From the NCBI RefSeq assembly GCF_008831285.2, contig NW_022204949.1, positions 62,501 to 81,547 of the forward strand: a stretch of DNA of 19,047 nt, written 5' to 3'. The notes beneath the pieces were generated by a model, which did no database searches, was not told the origin of the DNA, and was given only the letters and a program-made list of their open reading frames with translations. Positions 1 through 9,424 of this stretch are shown piece after piece. Numbering within the stretch: position 1 is the stretch's first letter; the number at the start of each line of letters is the position of its first letter. The translations under genes and the position numbers were made by a program. Origin of the DNA: Nymphaea colorata. Its lineage: Eukaryota > Streptophyta > Magnoliopsida > Nymphaeales > Nymphaeaceae.

Positions 1-1877
1 CCATATAGAACAGATGCTATAAATATTCCGAAGTAGGCTATACTAACTGAATAAAATGCATTCGTCAAAAATTTATACCAATCTTCATCAGTTGAATTCT
101 GATGGAAAAGTTTCATCGATGGGGTTAACCATTTTGATAATATGTCAACCTCCATTACTTCGTGCCCGAAATTAATTCCTATGCATCCAACGAACAAAGT
201 AAATATGGCCAATATAAGCAGGGGAAATAACATGGTATTGTCCGATTCATGCGGATATAGTAAAGTATGAGAGTCTTTTTTGAAAAAATGAGTACTAAAA
301 GATGATCGCATGGTTCTTACATAACCGGCAATTTTATATGTATTAGAAAACGAGCAATTGGAAAAGGAGGACTTGTCATTATTATTCCTTGTTGTTAAAA
401 GCAAATTGCTGCTAACAGGTTTGGAACCTTCTTGCCCCCATATGGATATTGAATAGAAGGAACTATTTGTGTGTCCGCTGTAATTTTGAAAATGACTACG
501 TAAATGCCCTTCGAAAGTAAGTAAATACATACGAAACATATAAAATGCAGTTAATCCTGCTGTGTAGAAAGCTATTATCGCAAAAATCGGTGAATACAAC
601 CAACTATCATTAAGAATTTCGTCTTTGGACCAAAAACAAGCGAGGGGTGGAATACCACAAAGAGAAAGTGTACCTAAAAAAAAAGTTGTTTTTGTAATTG
701 GCATATATTTAGTTAAACCGCCCATAAGAACCATGTTCTGACTCTTAGTCGGAGAATACCCAATAATGGGTTCCATGGAATGAATGATTGATCCAGACCC
801 TAAAAACAATAATGCTTTAGAATAAGCATGAGTGATCAAATGGAATAAAGCGGCTCGATAAGAACCTATACCCAAAGCTAACATAATGTATCCCAATTGA
901 GACATCGTGGAATAAGCTAAACTTCTCTTAATATCTCTTTGAGCAAGAGCTAAGGTAGCTCCTAATAGTACCGTTATTACACCTATCAAAGATATGATAT
1001 TCATTATGTAAGGTATGGCTATGAAAAGAGGAAGAAGCCGAGCTACAAGAAAAATTCCTGCGGCTACCATAGTAGCCGCATGTATCAGAGCCGAAATAGG
1101 AGTGGGTCCCTCCATAGCATCAGGTAACCATACATGAAGTGGGAATTGCGCAGATTTAGCAACTGCACCGAGGAATAATAAGAAGGCACAAAGCGTAGCA
1201 AATGAGGAATTCATCTCATTGTTATTAATGATCGAATCATTGAATATTTCGAATAAATCCTGAAATTCGAAACTACCTGTTATTAAATAAAAACCTAGGA
1301 TTCCTAATAATAAACCAAAATCCCCCACACGATTGGTCACAAACGCTTTTTGACAGGCATTTGCTGCAATTGGTCGGGTAAACCAAAAACCTATTAACAG
1401 ATAGGAACACATTCCCACTAGTTCCCAAAAAATATGGATTTGTATCAAATTGGGACTAGTAACTAATCCCAGCATCGCTGTATTGAAAAAACTCATATAA
1501 GCAAAAAATCTCAAATATCCTCGGTCATGAGACATATAATTATCACTATAGATAAGAACCAGGATTCCAACAGTAGTGATTAATATCGACATAATAGAAG
1601 TAAGTGGATCAATCAAGTAGCCGAATTCTAAGGAAAAATCACTAGTGATGCTCCAAGACCATAGATATTCATAAATTGAGCTACCATTGATTTGCTGGAT
1701 CGCCAGCTTAGTGGAAAAGACCATAACTATACTTAACAATAAAACAGCGGGAAAAGCCCATATACGACGAATATTTTTTGTTGCTGTCGGATTAAGCAGG
1801 AGTTCCAATCCTATTAACATAGTAACTAGAAGCGGAACGAAAGGTATAATCCATGCATATTGATATGTGCGTTCCAT
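1..1877 (-). CDS. ndhF: NDH complex subunit 5 (NdhF), 3' end beyond window
   Basis: NdhF is a large proton-pumping membrane subunit of the thylakoid NDH complex, related to NuoL/ND5 of complex I. The minus-strand frame opens with ATG at 1877 ([18 protein letters not shown]) and stays open to the left edge, about 625 codons of the family's roughly 740, so the C-terminus and stop are missing. Family motifs are visible: [15 protein letters not shown] near residues 90-105 and [19 protein letters not shown] near 145-165. The frame at the edge still reads the family sequence ([10 protein letters not shown]), so there is no net indel across 1.9 kb. It is transcribed away from rpl32, with a 1.1-kb spacer between their 5' ends. 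In angiosperms ndhF sits next to an inverted-repeat boundary, which must lie to the left. Identification is very secure. Confidence 0.97.
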   Translation of the reverse strand, partial: MERTYQYAWIIPFVPLLVTMLIGLELLLNPTATKNIRRIWAFPAVLLLSIVMVFSTKLAIQQINGSSIYEYLWSWSITSDFSLEFGYLIDPLTSIMSILITTVGILVLIYSDNYMSHDRGYLRFFAYMSFFNTAMLGLVTSPNLIQIHIFWELVGMCSYLLIGFWFTRPIAANACQKAFVTNRVGDFGLLLGILGFYLITGSFEFQDLFEIFNDSIINNNEMNSSFATLCAFLLFLGAVAKSAQFPLHVWLPDAMEGPTPISALIHAATMVAAGIFLVARLLPLFIAIPYIMNIISLIGVITVLLGATLALAQRDIKRSLAYSTMSQLGYIMLALGIGSYRAALFHLITHAYSKALLFLGSGSIIHSMEPIIGYSPTKSQNMVLMGGLTKYMPITKTTFFLGTLSLCGIPPLACFWSKDEILNDSWLYSPIFAIIAFYTAGLTAFYMFRMYLLTFEGHLRSHFQNYSGHTNSSFYSISIWGQEGSKPVSSNLLLTTRNNNDKSSFSNCSFSNTYKIAGYVRTMRSSFSTHFFKKDSHTLLYPHESDNTMLFPLLILAIFTLFVGCIGINFGHEVMEVDILSKWLTPSMKLFHQNSTDEDWYKFLTNAFYSVSIAYFGIFIASVLY

Positions 1878-2104
1878 AACCATAATAATAAAATTAAATC
1901 AAACCTTTTTCCTCTATTTTCTTCTAATTAATTATATTAATTATTGTTCCCAATTCACATTCATCACCAGTTCTTATTTATTTTTTTTTTAACACAAACC
2001 AAAATAAGGATACGAAAAGAATATTCTTTTTTATTAATCTCGCTCTTCCTCGACTATTTAAAATTTGACCCAAGGAGTTACAATTGAATTGGTCAAATGA
2101 TATA

Positions 2105-2126
2105 ATTAAGCAAATTATTGCTTAAT
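2105..2126. repeat. Small inverted repeat in ndhF-rpl32 spacer
   Basis: Nine-base arms, ATTAAGCAA (2105-2113) and its exact complement (2118-2126), enclose a four-base loop. It could fold in a transcript from either strand. It is AT-rich and short, so chance occurrence is possible. Confidence 0.5.
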
Positions 2127-2302
2127 ACTAGGGGTGAAGTAATTATTAGCTTTTGATATGGATCATGAGATCCGCAAATAACTCAACCCAACAAGATCTT
2201 TTATCCAAAATCATTAACTAATTTAAATTTAATTTGAAACTGATTGATTGGCTTCCACCAGAACTTGTGGGAAATTCTATGATACTTGTAACCTCCCATA
2301 TG

Positions 2303-2328
2303 GGTGAAGTAAGAAGGTGAAGTAAGAG
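2303..2328. repeat. 13-bp tandem duplication
   Basis: Two adjacent copies of a 13-base unit, ggtgaagtaagaa (2303-2315) and ggtgaagtaagag (2316-2328), differ only at the last base. This is the pattern of a recent slippage duplication in a non-coding spacer. Confidence 0.75.
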
Positions 2329-2350
2329 GTACTTAAATTGCCTTAATCAA

Positions 2351-2372
2351 GTTCAAGTAATGTTCAAGTAAT
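2351..2372. repeat. 11-bp tandem duplication
   Basis: Two exact adjacent copies of gttcaagtaat (2351-2361 and 2362-2372), 22 bases after the preceding duplication. Both suit replication slippage in this fast-evolving spacer. Confidence 0.75.
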
Positions 2373-2995
2373 GGATCATTGAACAAAAGTATTATTCGAA
2401 TCGTGGGGGCGCTATGCTTTAATGGGATCAATTGGTAGAGAAAATCTTATTGTTTTATCTCATGTAGGTAATTAATTTCTGGTTATTGTTATTAAATGTA
2501 TTACGACGGTAGGTATATGTAGGTTATATATATGGTCTATTTGAAATAGACTGAGATAGGAATTGTAACCTTTTATTTTATTTATTTTTCTTTTTATATT
2601 ATTTATCTGCGGGGGTCGATTTCATCGGTAGTTGATACCATCGATCCTAATGAATGGAGATATGAAACAATTAGTACAATTTTCTTTCTTCTGAGATTTT
2701 CATTGTATGCAATAATAATGATAATGAATACTTCAAAAAGAGAAAAAAGATAACTATTTTTTTTCTATGAGAGTTATACCTAGCGAATCGAATCTCCTTT
2801 CTTTTTATTCTCCAACTTGAGTTTGAGTCCCTAGCAATAATTTAGTTTAGTCCCTATTATATGCTATATGCGCATATTTGTATGTTATGAAGAAAATCTA
2901 TAAACTAAATAATAGATATATGAATAGAAAGAATTAATGATCTATTTTGAACAATACATGTCTTTCACATTCAACTTAGAAAAGTTCATTTTTGC

Positions 2996-3154
2996 ATGGC
3001 GGTTCCAAAAAAACGTACTTCTATATCAAAAAAGCATATTCGTAGAAATTTTTGGAAGAGAAAGGGATATTGGGCAGCGGTAAAAGCTTTTTCTTTAGCT
3101 AAATCCATTTCTACCGGTTATTCAAAAGGTTTTTTTGTACGACAAAAAAAATGA
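2996..3154 (+). CDS. rpl32: 50S ribosomal protein L32 (bL32c)
   Basis: A 52-residue basic protein of the large chloroplast ribosomal subunit. It starts at ATG 2996 with [17 protein letters not shown] and runs through [15 protein letters not shown] to FFVRQKK, then TGA at 3152-3154, all typical of plastid L32. It is rich in Lys and Arg, as expected for an rRNA-binding protein. It is at the short end of the family (about 52-57 residues) because the stop follows directly after an eight-A run. One more A would shift the frame into ATG AAA TAA, so the exact C-terminus depends on that run. Its neighbours on the same strand are trnL-UAG and ccsA. Confidence 0.95.
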   Translation: MAVPKKRTSISKKHIRRNFWKRKGYWAAVKAFSLAKSISTGYSKGFFVRQKK

Positions 3155-3362
3155 AATAAAAAAAGCAAAGAATAAATAATAATGTGATAAGAAACCCTTC
3201 AAATGATCTAAATCAACATCAATCAATGATTGGATAAATTAATGATTCTGTATCATATATTGGGCCCTCAAAATGGCACTATTTGTGTTTTAAAGGGCGT
3301 TATTAGACGCAAGATACAAGGTTCAATATAGTGAATAGAGTGCATTTTTATATGATTTGCGA

Positions 3363-3388
3363 GATGGGGATTGCCATTTTTCCCCATC
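3363..3388. repeat. Short hairpin gatgggga / tccccatc
   Basis: Eight-base complementary arms at 3363-3370 and 3381-3388 with a ten-base loop. The right arm is repeated once more at 3401-3408 by the adjoining tandem duplication, so two alternative stems are possible. It lies 200-250 bases downstream of rpl32 and might help define a 3' end. That role is inference. Confidence 0.5.
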
Positions 3389-3419
3389 GATTCACTATTT
3401 TCCCCATCGATTCACTATT
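3381..3419. repeat. 20-bp tandem duplication
   Basis: The unit tccccatcgattcactattt at 3381-3400 is repeated at 3401-3419 with only the last base changed. This is a recent slippage duplication in the rpl32-trnL spacer. Confidence 0.8.
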
Positions 3420-3575
3420 ACTAAGCTTTAAGGTAAGCTAGTAACAATTATGGAACCTTCAAATATTGACTTGAATGGCTATTCTTCGATTGATTCAATA
3501 ATCATCTATTGCAATTGCATTGAACCTCTCAATATCGACGATTGAATATGCATGAGTTAGTATTACTTCGAACAA

Positions 3576-3655
3576 GCCGCCATGGTGAAATCGGTAGACA
3601 CGCTGTTCTTAGGAAGCAGTGCTAGAGCATCTCGGTTCGAGTCCGAGTGGCGGCA
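3576..3655 (+). tRNA. trnL-UAG: tRNA-Leu (anticodon UAG)
   Basis: An 80-base class II tRNA with the long variable arm expected for leucine. The acceptor stem pairs GCCGCCA at the 5' end with TGGCGGC near the 3' end, followed by discriminator A at 3655. The D-arm region reads TGGTGAAATCGGTAGACACG. The anticodon loop CTTAGGA carries TAG, closed by CTGTT/AGCAG with one G-U pair. The T-arm holds GGTTCGAGTCC. No CCA is encoded, as usual in plastids. It lies between rpl32 and ccsA on the same strand, its standard angiosperm position, and is commonly co-transcribed with ccsA. Confidence 0.98.
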
Positions 3656-3770
3656 TTCTCTAAAACAAAAAAGGACACAACGGATCCTTTAATTCGATAC
3701 CATATTTACATTCGGTAATTAAGGAAGGGTTCCCTTTTTTTATAACTATAAAAACAAAAAATGATTGTTT

Positions 3771-4697
3771 ATGATATTTGCAACTTTAGAACATATATTA
3801 ACTCACATATCTTTTTCGATCATTTCAATTGTGATTCCTACTCATCTGATGACCTTGGTCTATGAAATTGTAGGACTATGTGATTCGTCAGAAAAAGGCA
3901 TGATAGCTACTTTTTTCTGTATAACAGGATTATTAGTTACTCGTTGGATTTATTCGGGACATGTACCATTAAGTGATCTATATGAATCATTAATGTTCCT
4001 TTCATGGAGTTTCTCCCTTATTCATATAGTTCCATATTTTAGAAACTATAAGAATTTTTTCAGTAAAATAACCGCCCCAAGCGCTATTTTAACCCAAGGC
4101 TTTGCCACTTCGGGTCTTTTAACTAAAATGCATCAATCCGCAATATTAGTGCCTGCTCTCCAATCCCGTTGGTTAATGATGCACGTAAGTATGATGTTGT
4201 TGAGCTATGCAGCTCTTTTATGTGGATCATTATTATCCATAACTCTCCTGGTCATTACGTTTAGAAGAAAGATAGATATTTTCGGTAAAACCAATCATTT
4301 ATTAATTAGTTCATTTTCTTTTGATGAGACCCAATACGTGAATTTTTCGTTTAGAAATTATCACAGGTATCAATTGACTCAGCGATTGGATTCTTGGAGT
4401 TATCGTGTCATTGGCTTGGGTTTTACCCTTTTAACTATAGGTATTCTTTCAGGAGCAGTATGGGCTAATGAGGCATGGGGATCTTATTGGAATTGGGACC
4501 CCAAAGAAACCTGGGCATTTATTACTTGGACCGTATTCGCGATTTATTTACATACTAGAACAAATAAAAGTTTGCAAGGTGCAAATTCAGCAATTGTGGC
4601 TTCTATGGGATTTCTTATAATTTGGATCTGCTATTTTGGGGTCAATCTATTAGGAAGAGGGCTACATAGTTATGGTTCATTCACATTAAACATCTAA
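3771..4697 (+). CDS. ccsA: Cytochrome c biogenesis protein CcsA (Ycf5)
   Basis: A multi-pass thylakoid membrane protein of System II cytochrome c maturation. With the nuclear-encoded Ccs1 it delivers heme to apocytochromes f and c6 in the lumen. The 308-residue frame begins at ATG 3771 ([16 protein letters not shown]). An upstream in-frame TTG at 3765 adds nothing recognisable. The tryptophan-rich heme-handling WWD motif [15 protein letters not shown] starts at residue 236, after GAVWANEA. Conserved stretches [17 protein letters not shown] and MHVSMM are also present. The C-terminus [12 protein letters not shown] is normal but short, and the total is slightly under the usual 310-330 residues. 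It follows trnL-UAG by 115 bases and converges on ndhD, with a strong hairpin between the two ends. Confidence 0.97.
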   Translation: MIFATLEHILTHISFSIISIVIPTHLMTLVYEIVGLCDSSEKGMIATFFCITGLLVTRWIYSGHVPLSDLYESLMFLSWSFSLIHIVPYFRNYKNFFSKITAPSAILTQGFATSGLLTKMHQSAILVPALQSRWLMMHVSMMLLSYAALLCGSLLSITLLVITFRRKIDIFGKTNHLLISSFSFDETQYVNFSFRNYHRYQLTQRLDSWSYRVIGLGFTLLTIGILSGAVWANEAWGSYWNWDPKETWAFITWTVFAIYLHTRTNKSLQGANSAIVASMGFLIIWICYFGVNLLGRGLHSYGSFTLNI

Positions 4698-4770
4698 TTG
4701 AAGAAAAAAACTGCAGAATACATAGAAAGATTGTACACATACCCTTTCATTCTCATATACCCTCTCATAT

Positions 4771-4800
4771 ACCATAATATTATTAACCATAATATTATTA
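4771..4800. repeat. 15-bp tandem duplication
   Basis: Two exact adjacent copies of accataatattatta (4771-4785 and 4786-4800). Immediately upstream, tctcatatacc also occurs twice (4751-4761 and 4763-4773), so several slippage events have accumulated here. Confidence 0.8.
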
Positions 4801-4840
4801 TCTCATTTATACATTATATGTATAAGGTGAAAGATATATA

Positions 4841-4896
4841 TGTAATCAGAAATATCTGTAGTTAAATAATAAAAACTACAGATATTTCTGATTACA
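4841..4896. terminator. Perfect 23-bp stem-loop between ccsA and ndhD 3' ends
   Basis: The left arm 4841-4863 (begins tgtaatcagaaatatc) and right arm 4874-4896 (ends tttctgattaca) are exact reverse complements around a ten-base AT loop. It lies 144 bases after the ccsA stop and 164 bases after the ndhD stop on the opposite strand, so it can fold in transcripts of both. In chloroplasts such 3' inverted repeats mainly stabilise and define mRNA ends by blocking exonucleases rather than terminating transcription. That role is inferred from position and symmetry. Confidence 0.7.
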
Positions 4897-5059
4897 ATTT
4901 CCTTCATTTAATTGCATTTTTGACTTGATAGAAGGAAAAATCTTCTTTTCCTTTTGATTGGTCTAGCCAACGATTGATTTGTTTGTAAACAGCAGTGCAG
5001 GATTATTGGATTGGATCTTCTGTGCTGCCCATAACCATAAAAAAATCCATCCATGAAAG

Positions 5060-6559
5060 CTACCCATGAAAGTAATTAGATAGAATAGTTTCTACCTTGT
5101 CAACTGATAGTGAAAGAACGAAATCTGGATAAATACCAATACCTATTATAGGTAAAAGGATACACATCAAAATAAAGATTTCTCGTGGTCCAGAATCCAC
5201 AAAGTGAGACTTGGGAACATTGAATAACCTGTATCCATAGAACATCTGGCGTGACATAGATAATGAATAAATAGGAGTTAATATCATTCCAATTGCCATT
5301 ACAAAAGTAATTAGTATTTTTGACATTACAAGGTATTTTGGGCTAGTAATTATTCCCAAAAATATCACAAATTCTGCAACAAAACCACTCATTCCTGGTA
5401 ATGCGAGAGAAGCCATTGAGAAGCTACTGAACATCGTAAAGATTCTTGGCATTAGTATAGCTATTCCCCCCATTTCGTTAAGATAACGAAGACGTATTCT
5501 ATCATAACTTGTTCCTGCCAGGAAAAAAAGTGCAGCACCAATAAATCCATGAGAGATGATTTGTAAAATAGCTCCATTGAGTCCCGCATCGGTTATAGAA
5601 CTAATTCCTATTATTATGAAACCCATATGAGATACGGAAGAATAGGCTATTCTCTTTTTAAATTGCGTTGACCAAGAGAAGTTAAAGCTGCATAGATTAT
5701 TTGAATAGTCCCTACTATCATCAACCAAGAGAAAATATGGAATGGGCGTGGGGTAATAATTCCATATTGACCCGAACCAACCCGTATGCTCCCATTTTTA
5801 ATAAGATTCCAGCTAGAAGCATACATGTACTGTAATGCGCCTCTCCATGGGTATCTGGCAACCATGTATGTAAAGGTATGATCGGTGATTTGACAGCATA
5901 AGCAATAAGGAAACCCAAATAAAATATTATTTCCAATGCCACGGGATACGATTGATTAGCTAATGTTTCAAAATTTAATGTTGGTTCATTGGAACCATAT
6001 AAACCCATACCTAGAACTCCCATTAAGAGAAAAATGGAACCTCCTGCAGTGTACAAAATGAACTTTGTAGCTGAGTACAGACGTTTCTTTCCTCCCACAT
6101 GGATAAAAGTAGGTAAACAGGAATTAATTCTAATTCCCACATGATGAAAAAAAGTAAGAGGTCTCGAGAAGAAAATGATCCTATTTGACCACTGTACATT
6201 GCTAACATCAGGAAATGGAACAATCGCGAATTTCGGGTAACTGGCCAAGCCGCTGAAGTAGCTAAAGTAGTGATAAATCCTGTCAATAAAATGGGTCCTA
6301 TAGAAAGTCCGTCGATTCCGAGTCTCCAGTGAAAATCAAAAATATTTATCCAGTTAAAGTCTTCTTCCAATTGGATTAATGGATCGTCCAATTTAAAATG
6401 ATAACAGAATACGTAGGTCGTTAGAAGGAGTTCAAATAAGCAGATACAGATAGTATACCATCGAACTACCTTATTTCCTCTATGAGGGAAAAGAGCAATT
6501 AAGGAACCCGCGGATATGGGCAAAACAACAATGATTGTTAACCAATAAAAATCACTCAT
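5060..6559 (-). CDS. ndhD: NDH complex subunit 4 (NdhD), frame interrupted by three 1-base deletions
   Basis: NdhD is a proton-pumping membrane subunit of thylakoid NDH (ND4/NuoM family). It starts at genomic ATG 6559 ([20 protein letters not shown]) and ends at TAG 5060-5062 after [14 protein letters not shown]. The sequence matches the family throughout, including [12 protein letters not shown] and [20 protein letters not shown], but it is split over three frames. Breaks lie at the C run 6094-6096, at G 5729 and at the T run 5655-5659. Each looks like one base missing from a short run. The span is 1500 bases, and three more give 1503, the usual 500-codon gene. No nonsense substitution is seen. 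It is last in the psaC-ndhD transcription unit. It is either mis-sequenced or a very recent pseudogene. Confidence 0.9.
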
Positions 6560-6683
6560 AGTAAAGACAAAATACACTTTGATTTGACCAGAAAACCCGC
6601 GCTCGGATTTTTTTATTTATCGAGTACGGGTTTTTGTCGGTAAAGAGGAATCAAATGGATTCAAGGGGAGTTTTTGTAACGTA
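6560..6683. other. psaC-ndhD spacer with inverted repeat at 6592-6634
   Basis: A 124-base spacer. Arms AAAACCCG (6592-6599) and CGGGTTTT (6627-6634) pair, followed by a 2x2 internal loop and a further CTCG/CGAG pairing (6602-6605 with 6621-6624) around a T-rich loop. Chloroplast psaC-ndhD transcripts are known to be cut between the two genes in some plants. The hairpin is well placed to mark or protect such an end, which is inference. Confidence 0.55.
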
Positions 6684-6927
<244 letters not shown>

Positions 6928-7330
6928 TAGATCTATTAATTTTTTTTGAACGTCATAAATTTTCGGTCTGGTAGCTTTAGTAAATGATTAAATATTTTGG
7001 CACCAGACGAATCGGTGATTAGACCATAAAGTTTTGTTAGAAATCTATTTCTGATCTGTTCATGAGATAGGCCAAATACTTTGATCTCTTATCTTTCATC
7101 AAACATGGTCATATCAGTCAATACACGTTTTGCTAATCTATAAATGAATTATAGTTATATATAATAAAGAAGAAAACGTATAAAATTTATTGTACTCTTA
7201 TTCCTAATCCATGCTTATGATCCATTGATCCATAACGTGAGTCGAGTGTCTATTTACTTCTACAGAGTGACATAACGTATATGTCTTTATATATTTTATT
7301 TGAGTAAAGGTTCCGGACTACCGACTATTT
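6928..7330. other. ndhE-psaC spacer
   Basis: A 403-base AT-rich spacer between the end of ndhE and the start of psaC. I see no gene, tRNA or strong structure in it. Confidence 0.8.
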
Positions 7331-7635
7331 TTATTTATTCAATAAATTGATTGATTGATACGAGTTGATTTTCTGTTACGATAGATCGAAGAAACAATAG
7401 CTGGTCCAATAGCTGCTTCGGCGGCTGCAATAGCGATAACAAAGATCGAGAAAACGTCTCCCTTTAATTGGCGACTATCAAATAAATCAGAAAATGTTAT
7501 GAGATTCATATTAACAGCATTCAGTATAAGTTCAAGACACATAAGTGCTCTAACCATGTTTCGACTTGTGATCAATCCATAGATACCAATAGAAAATAAA
7601 TAGGCACTCAAAACAAGTACATGCTCGAGCATCAT
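7331..7635 (-). CDS. ndhE: NDH complex subunit 4L (NdhE), probable 1-base deletion near 3' end
   Basis: NdhE is a small three-helix membrane subunit of thylakoid NDH (ND4L/NuoK family). It starts at ATG 7635 ([20 protein letters not shown]); the TTG further upstream at 7653 is not needed. The conserved core [16 protein letters not shown] and [12 protein letters not shown] is present. Read as written, it stops at TGA 7339 after 98 residues ending NQSIY. If the T run at 7347-7348 had a third base, the frame would continue to the usual NQSNLLNK and stop at TAA 7331-7333, giving the canonical 101 residues. I therefore give the span to 7331. The 98-residue protein would differ only at the tail and could still work. 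Confidence 0.92.
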
Positions 7636-7927
7636 TGACCAACTCCTCGTCAATCTCGATTCATTTCAATATAAACAACAATTCAACTGATTCGATTAAT
7701 TAAATGAGAAGATTCTACTGAATCTAATTCAATTATCAATCCATATAATATATATAAGAAATACAGTACCAAAAAAGACACTGAAATGGGTCGTCGAACT
7801 AACAAAAACTTTGAAATATGTCTCATGAACAATATTCCAATTTAGGGTGGACAGATAGATGCGATAACAATTACACGGAGGTTGCTTTATTTTATTTGGT
7901 TGGTTTGTTATTTCCAATTCTAAGTAT

Positions 7928-8461
7928 CTATTCCCGGCGAGCCATAGCAATTGCGCCCACTAAGGAAACTAAAAGGATTATAGAAATCAGTTCAAATGGA
8001 AGATAAAAATCTGTTGATAAATGAATCCCAATCTGTTGAACATTACTTGTCAGGTCCTGTTCTATGATCTGGTTTGATCTTGTAGTCCAAATAATCCCGT
8101 ACCATGACGTGTTTGGGATAGTAGCAATTAGTGAAAAAAAAATACTTGTACAAACTAGCGAAGTGAATCCATCTCCGACAGTCCAAAAATGAAAAGAATT
8201 GTAATATTCTGAACCATTCATAAACATCACAGCAAATAAGATTAAGACATTTATGGCTCCCACGTAAATAAGTAGCTGCGCAGCAGCTACAAAATAAGAG
8301 TTCGATGGAATATAAAATAAAGATATACAAACAAGAACCAATCCCAAGGAAAAGGCAGAATAAATTGGATTGGTAAGTAATACCACTCCTAGACCTCCTA
8401 CTATAAGACCTGATCCCAGAGATACTAAAAGAATATCATGTATTGGCGCAGGTAAATCCAT
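7928..8461 (-). CDS. ndhG: NDH complex subunit 6 (NdhG)
   Basis: NdhG is a five-helix membrane subunit of thylakoid NDH (ND6/NuoJ family). The intact 177-residue frame begins at ATG 8461 ([18 protein letters not shown]) and ends AMARRE. Conserved stretches include [36 protein letters not shown] and MFMNGSEYY. Length is standard for the family. Two codons look like C-to-U editing targets: Ser14 (TCT, usually Phe) and Pro52 (CCA, usually Leu). It lies between ndhE and ndhI on the same strand and is co-transcribed with them in other plants. Confidence 0.97.
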   Translation of the reverse strand: MDLPAPIHDILLVSLGSGLIVGGLGVVLLTNPIYSAFSLGLVLVCISLFYIPSNSYFVAAAQLLIYVGAINVLILFAVMFMNGSEYYNSFHFWTVGDGFTSLVCTSIFFSLIATIPNTSWYGIIWTTRSNQIIEQDLTSNVQQIGIHLSTDFYLPFELISIILLVSLVGAIAMARRE

Positions 8462-8804
8462 TATGTGTTAAATAAGCGATAAATAAGTCAAAATATCTCA
8501 TGATCTTACTGGTCGGGAAAAAGTGGGTTACCCTTTTTTATATCTAATAGTTCTTACCCCAGCGTGGTGTGGGTTTATGTAGATTGAGTTAATCAATTGA
8601 ACGGGCCAATCTTGCTTTTGTCTTTAGTCGAAACAGAGTTCGTAATTTCATATTTTTAATTAAACAAATAAGGGCTATGGCTATAATGGCTATATATATT
8701 TATATATTCAAAAAGTAGTTATAATCCTCACAAATCTAGTTATTCTTTGTCTGACATGAAAGAAACTTACCTACTTTTGATCAAAACTTAGTCTTATTTT
8801 TAAT
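8462..8804. other. ndhI-ndhG spacer
   Basis: A 343-base AT-rich spacer. The palindromic gggttaccc at 8525-8533, flanked by an A run and a T run, could form a small hairpin. Nothing else is recognised. Confidence 0.75.
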
Positions 8805-9344
8805 TTAATTGGTAATCGTTCTTGAATCAAGGGGTTTCTCCATAGATATTTTTATTGGAGTTGAGTTCATAATTGTTCGAACTGTGTAATCTCCAATTAC
8901 AGACATTGGTAACCGACCCAAAGCAATTTGATTATAATTTAATTCGTGACGATCGTAGGTGGAAAGTTCATATTCTTCAGTCATTGATAAACAGTTTGTG
9001 GGGCAATACTCCACGCAATTACCACAAAATATACAGATTCCGAAATCAATACTATAATTAAGCAATCGTTTCTTTCTAATATCTGTTTCTAATCGCCAAT
9101 CAACAACAGGTAGATCTATCGGACATACGCGAACACATACTTCACAAGCAATGCATTTATCAAATTCAAAGTGGATTCGCCCACGGAAACGCTCTGATGT
9201 GATCGATTTTTCATAAGGATATTGAATAGTTACAGGTAAACGATTTGCGTGAGATAAGGTAATCATGAAACTTTGACCAATGTATCTTGCAGCTCGTACT
9301 GTCTGTTGACCATAATTCATGAACCCAGTCACCATAGGAAACAT
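8805..9344 (-). CDS. ndhI: NDH complex subunit I, 2x[4Fe-4S] ferredoxin-like (NdhI)
   Basis: NdhI is a stroma-facing iron-sulfur subunit in the peripheral arm of thylakoid NDH (NuoI/TYKY family), passing electrons toward plastoquinone. The intact 179-residue frame starts at ATG 9344 ([20 protein letters not shown]). Both cluster motifs are complete: [12 protein letters not shown] with cysteines at 64, 67, 70 and 74, and [12 protein letters not shown] at 104, 107, 110 and 114. Length is typical. It follows ndhA by 80 bases on the same strand. It shows no frame disruption, unlike psaC and ndhD nearby. Confidence 0.97.
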   Translation of the reverse strand: MFPMVTGFMNYGQQTVRAARYIGQSFMITLSHANRLPVTIQYPYEKSITSERFRGRIHFEFDKCIACEVCVRVCPIDLPVVDWRLETDIRKKRLLNYSIDFGICIFCGNCVEYCPTNCLSMTEEYELSTYDRHELNYNQIALGRLPMSVIGDYTVRTIMNSTPIKISMEKPLDSRTITN

Positions 9345-9424
9345 ATATCGTGAATATCCATGAATAATTTGATGTTTCTTTCTCTTGCTTGAGAGAGGAT
9401 AAGAATCTGGAATATCCTATTCTG

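Larger units (their letters stand above)
1878..2995. other. ndhF-rpl32 intergenic spacer
   Basis: A 1118-base AT-rich spacer between the divergent 5' ends of ndhF and rpl32. I see no tRNA or open reading frame in it. It holds a ten-T run at 1981-1990, a small hairpin at 2105-2126 and two short tandem duplications near 2303-2372. Promoters for both neighbours should lie here, but I cannot point to a convincing -35/-10 pair. This spacer is known to vary greatly among angiosperms. Confidence 0.85.
3155..3575. other. rpl32-trnL spacer
   Basis: A 421-base AT-rich spacer. It contains a 20-bp tandem duplication at 3381-3419 and a small hairpin just before it. No rpl21 and no trnP-GGG are visible here, although both occur at this point in some non-flowering plants. 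Their absence supports an angiosperm plastome. Confidence 0.85.
4698..5059. other. ccsA-ndhD convergent spacer
   Basis: A 362-base spacer between the 3' ends of two convergent genes. It contains short tandem duplications at 4751-4800 and a long perfect inverted repeat at 4841-4896. No gene is seen. Confidence 0.85.

Noticed and set aside
2878-2906. Possible -35/-10 promoter for rpl32 (ttgtat, 17 bases, taaact)
   Set aside because: Only three of six and four of six consensus bases match in an AT-rich spacer, so it is too weak to call.
1878-2995. Possible small plastid RNA (sprA-like) in the ndhF-rpl32 spacer
   Set aside because: I saw no recognisable sequence or structure supporting it.
7729-7950. 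Minus-strand open frame of 73 codons in the ndhE-ndhG spacer
   Set aside because: No family resemblance. It overlaps the true ndhG 3' end in another frame and is not expected in plastomes.
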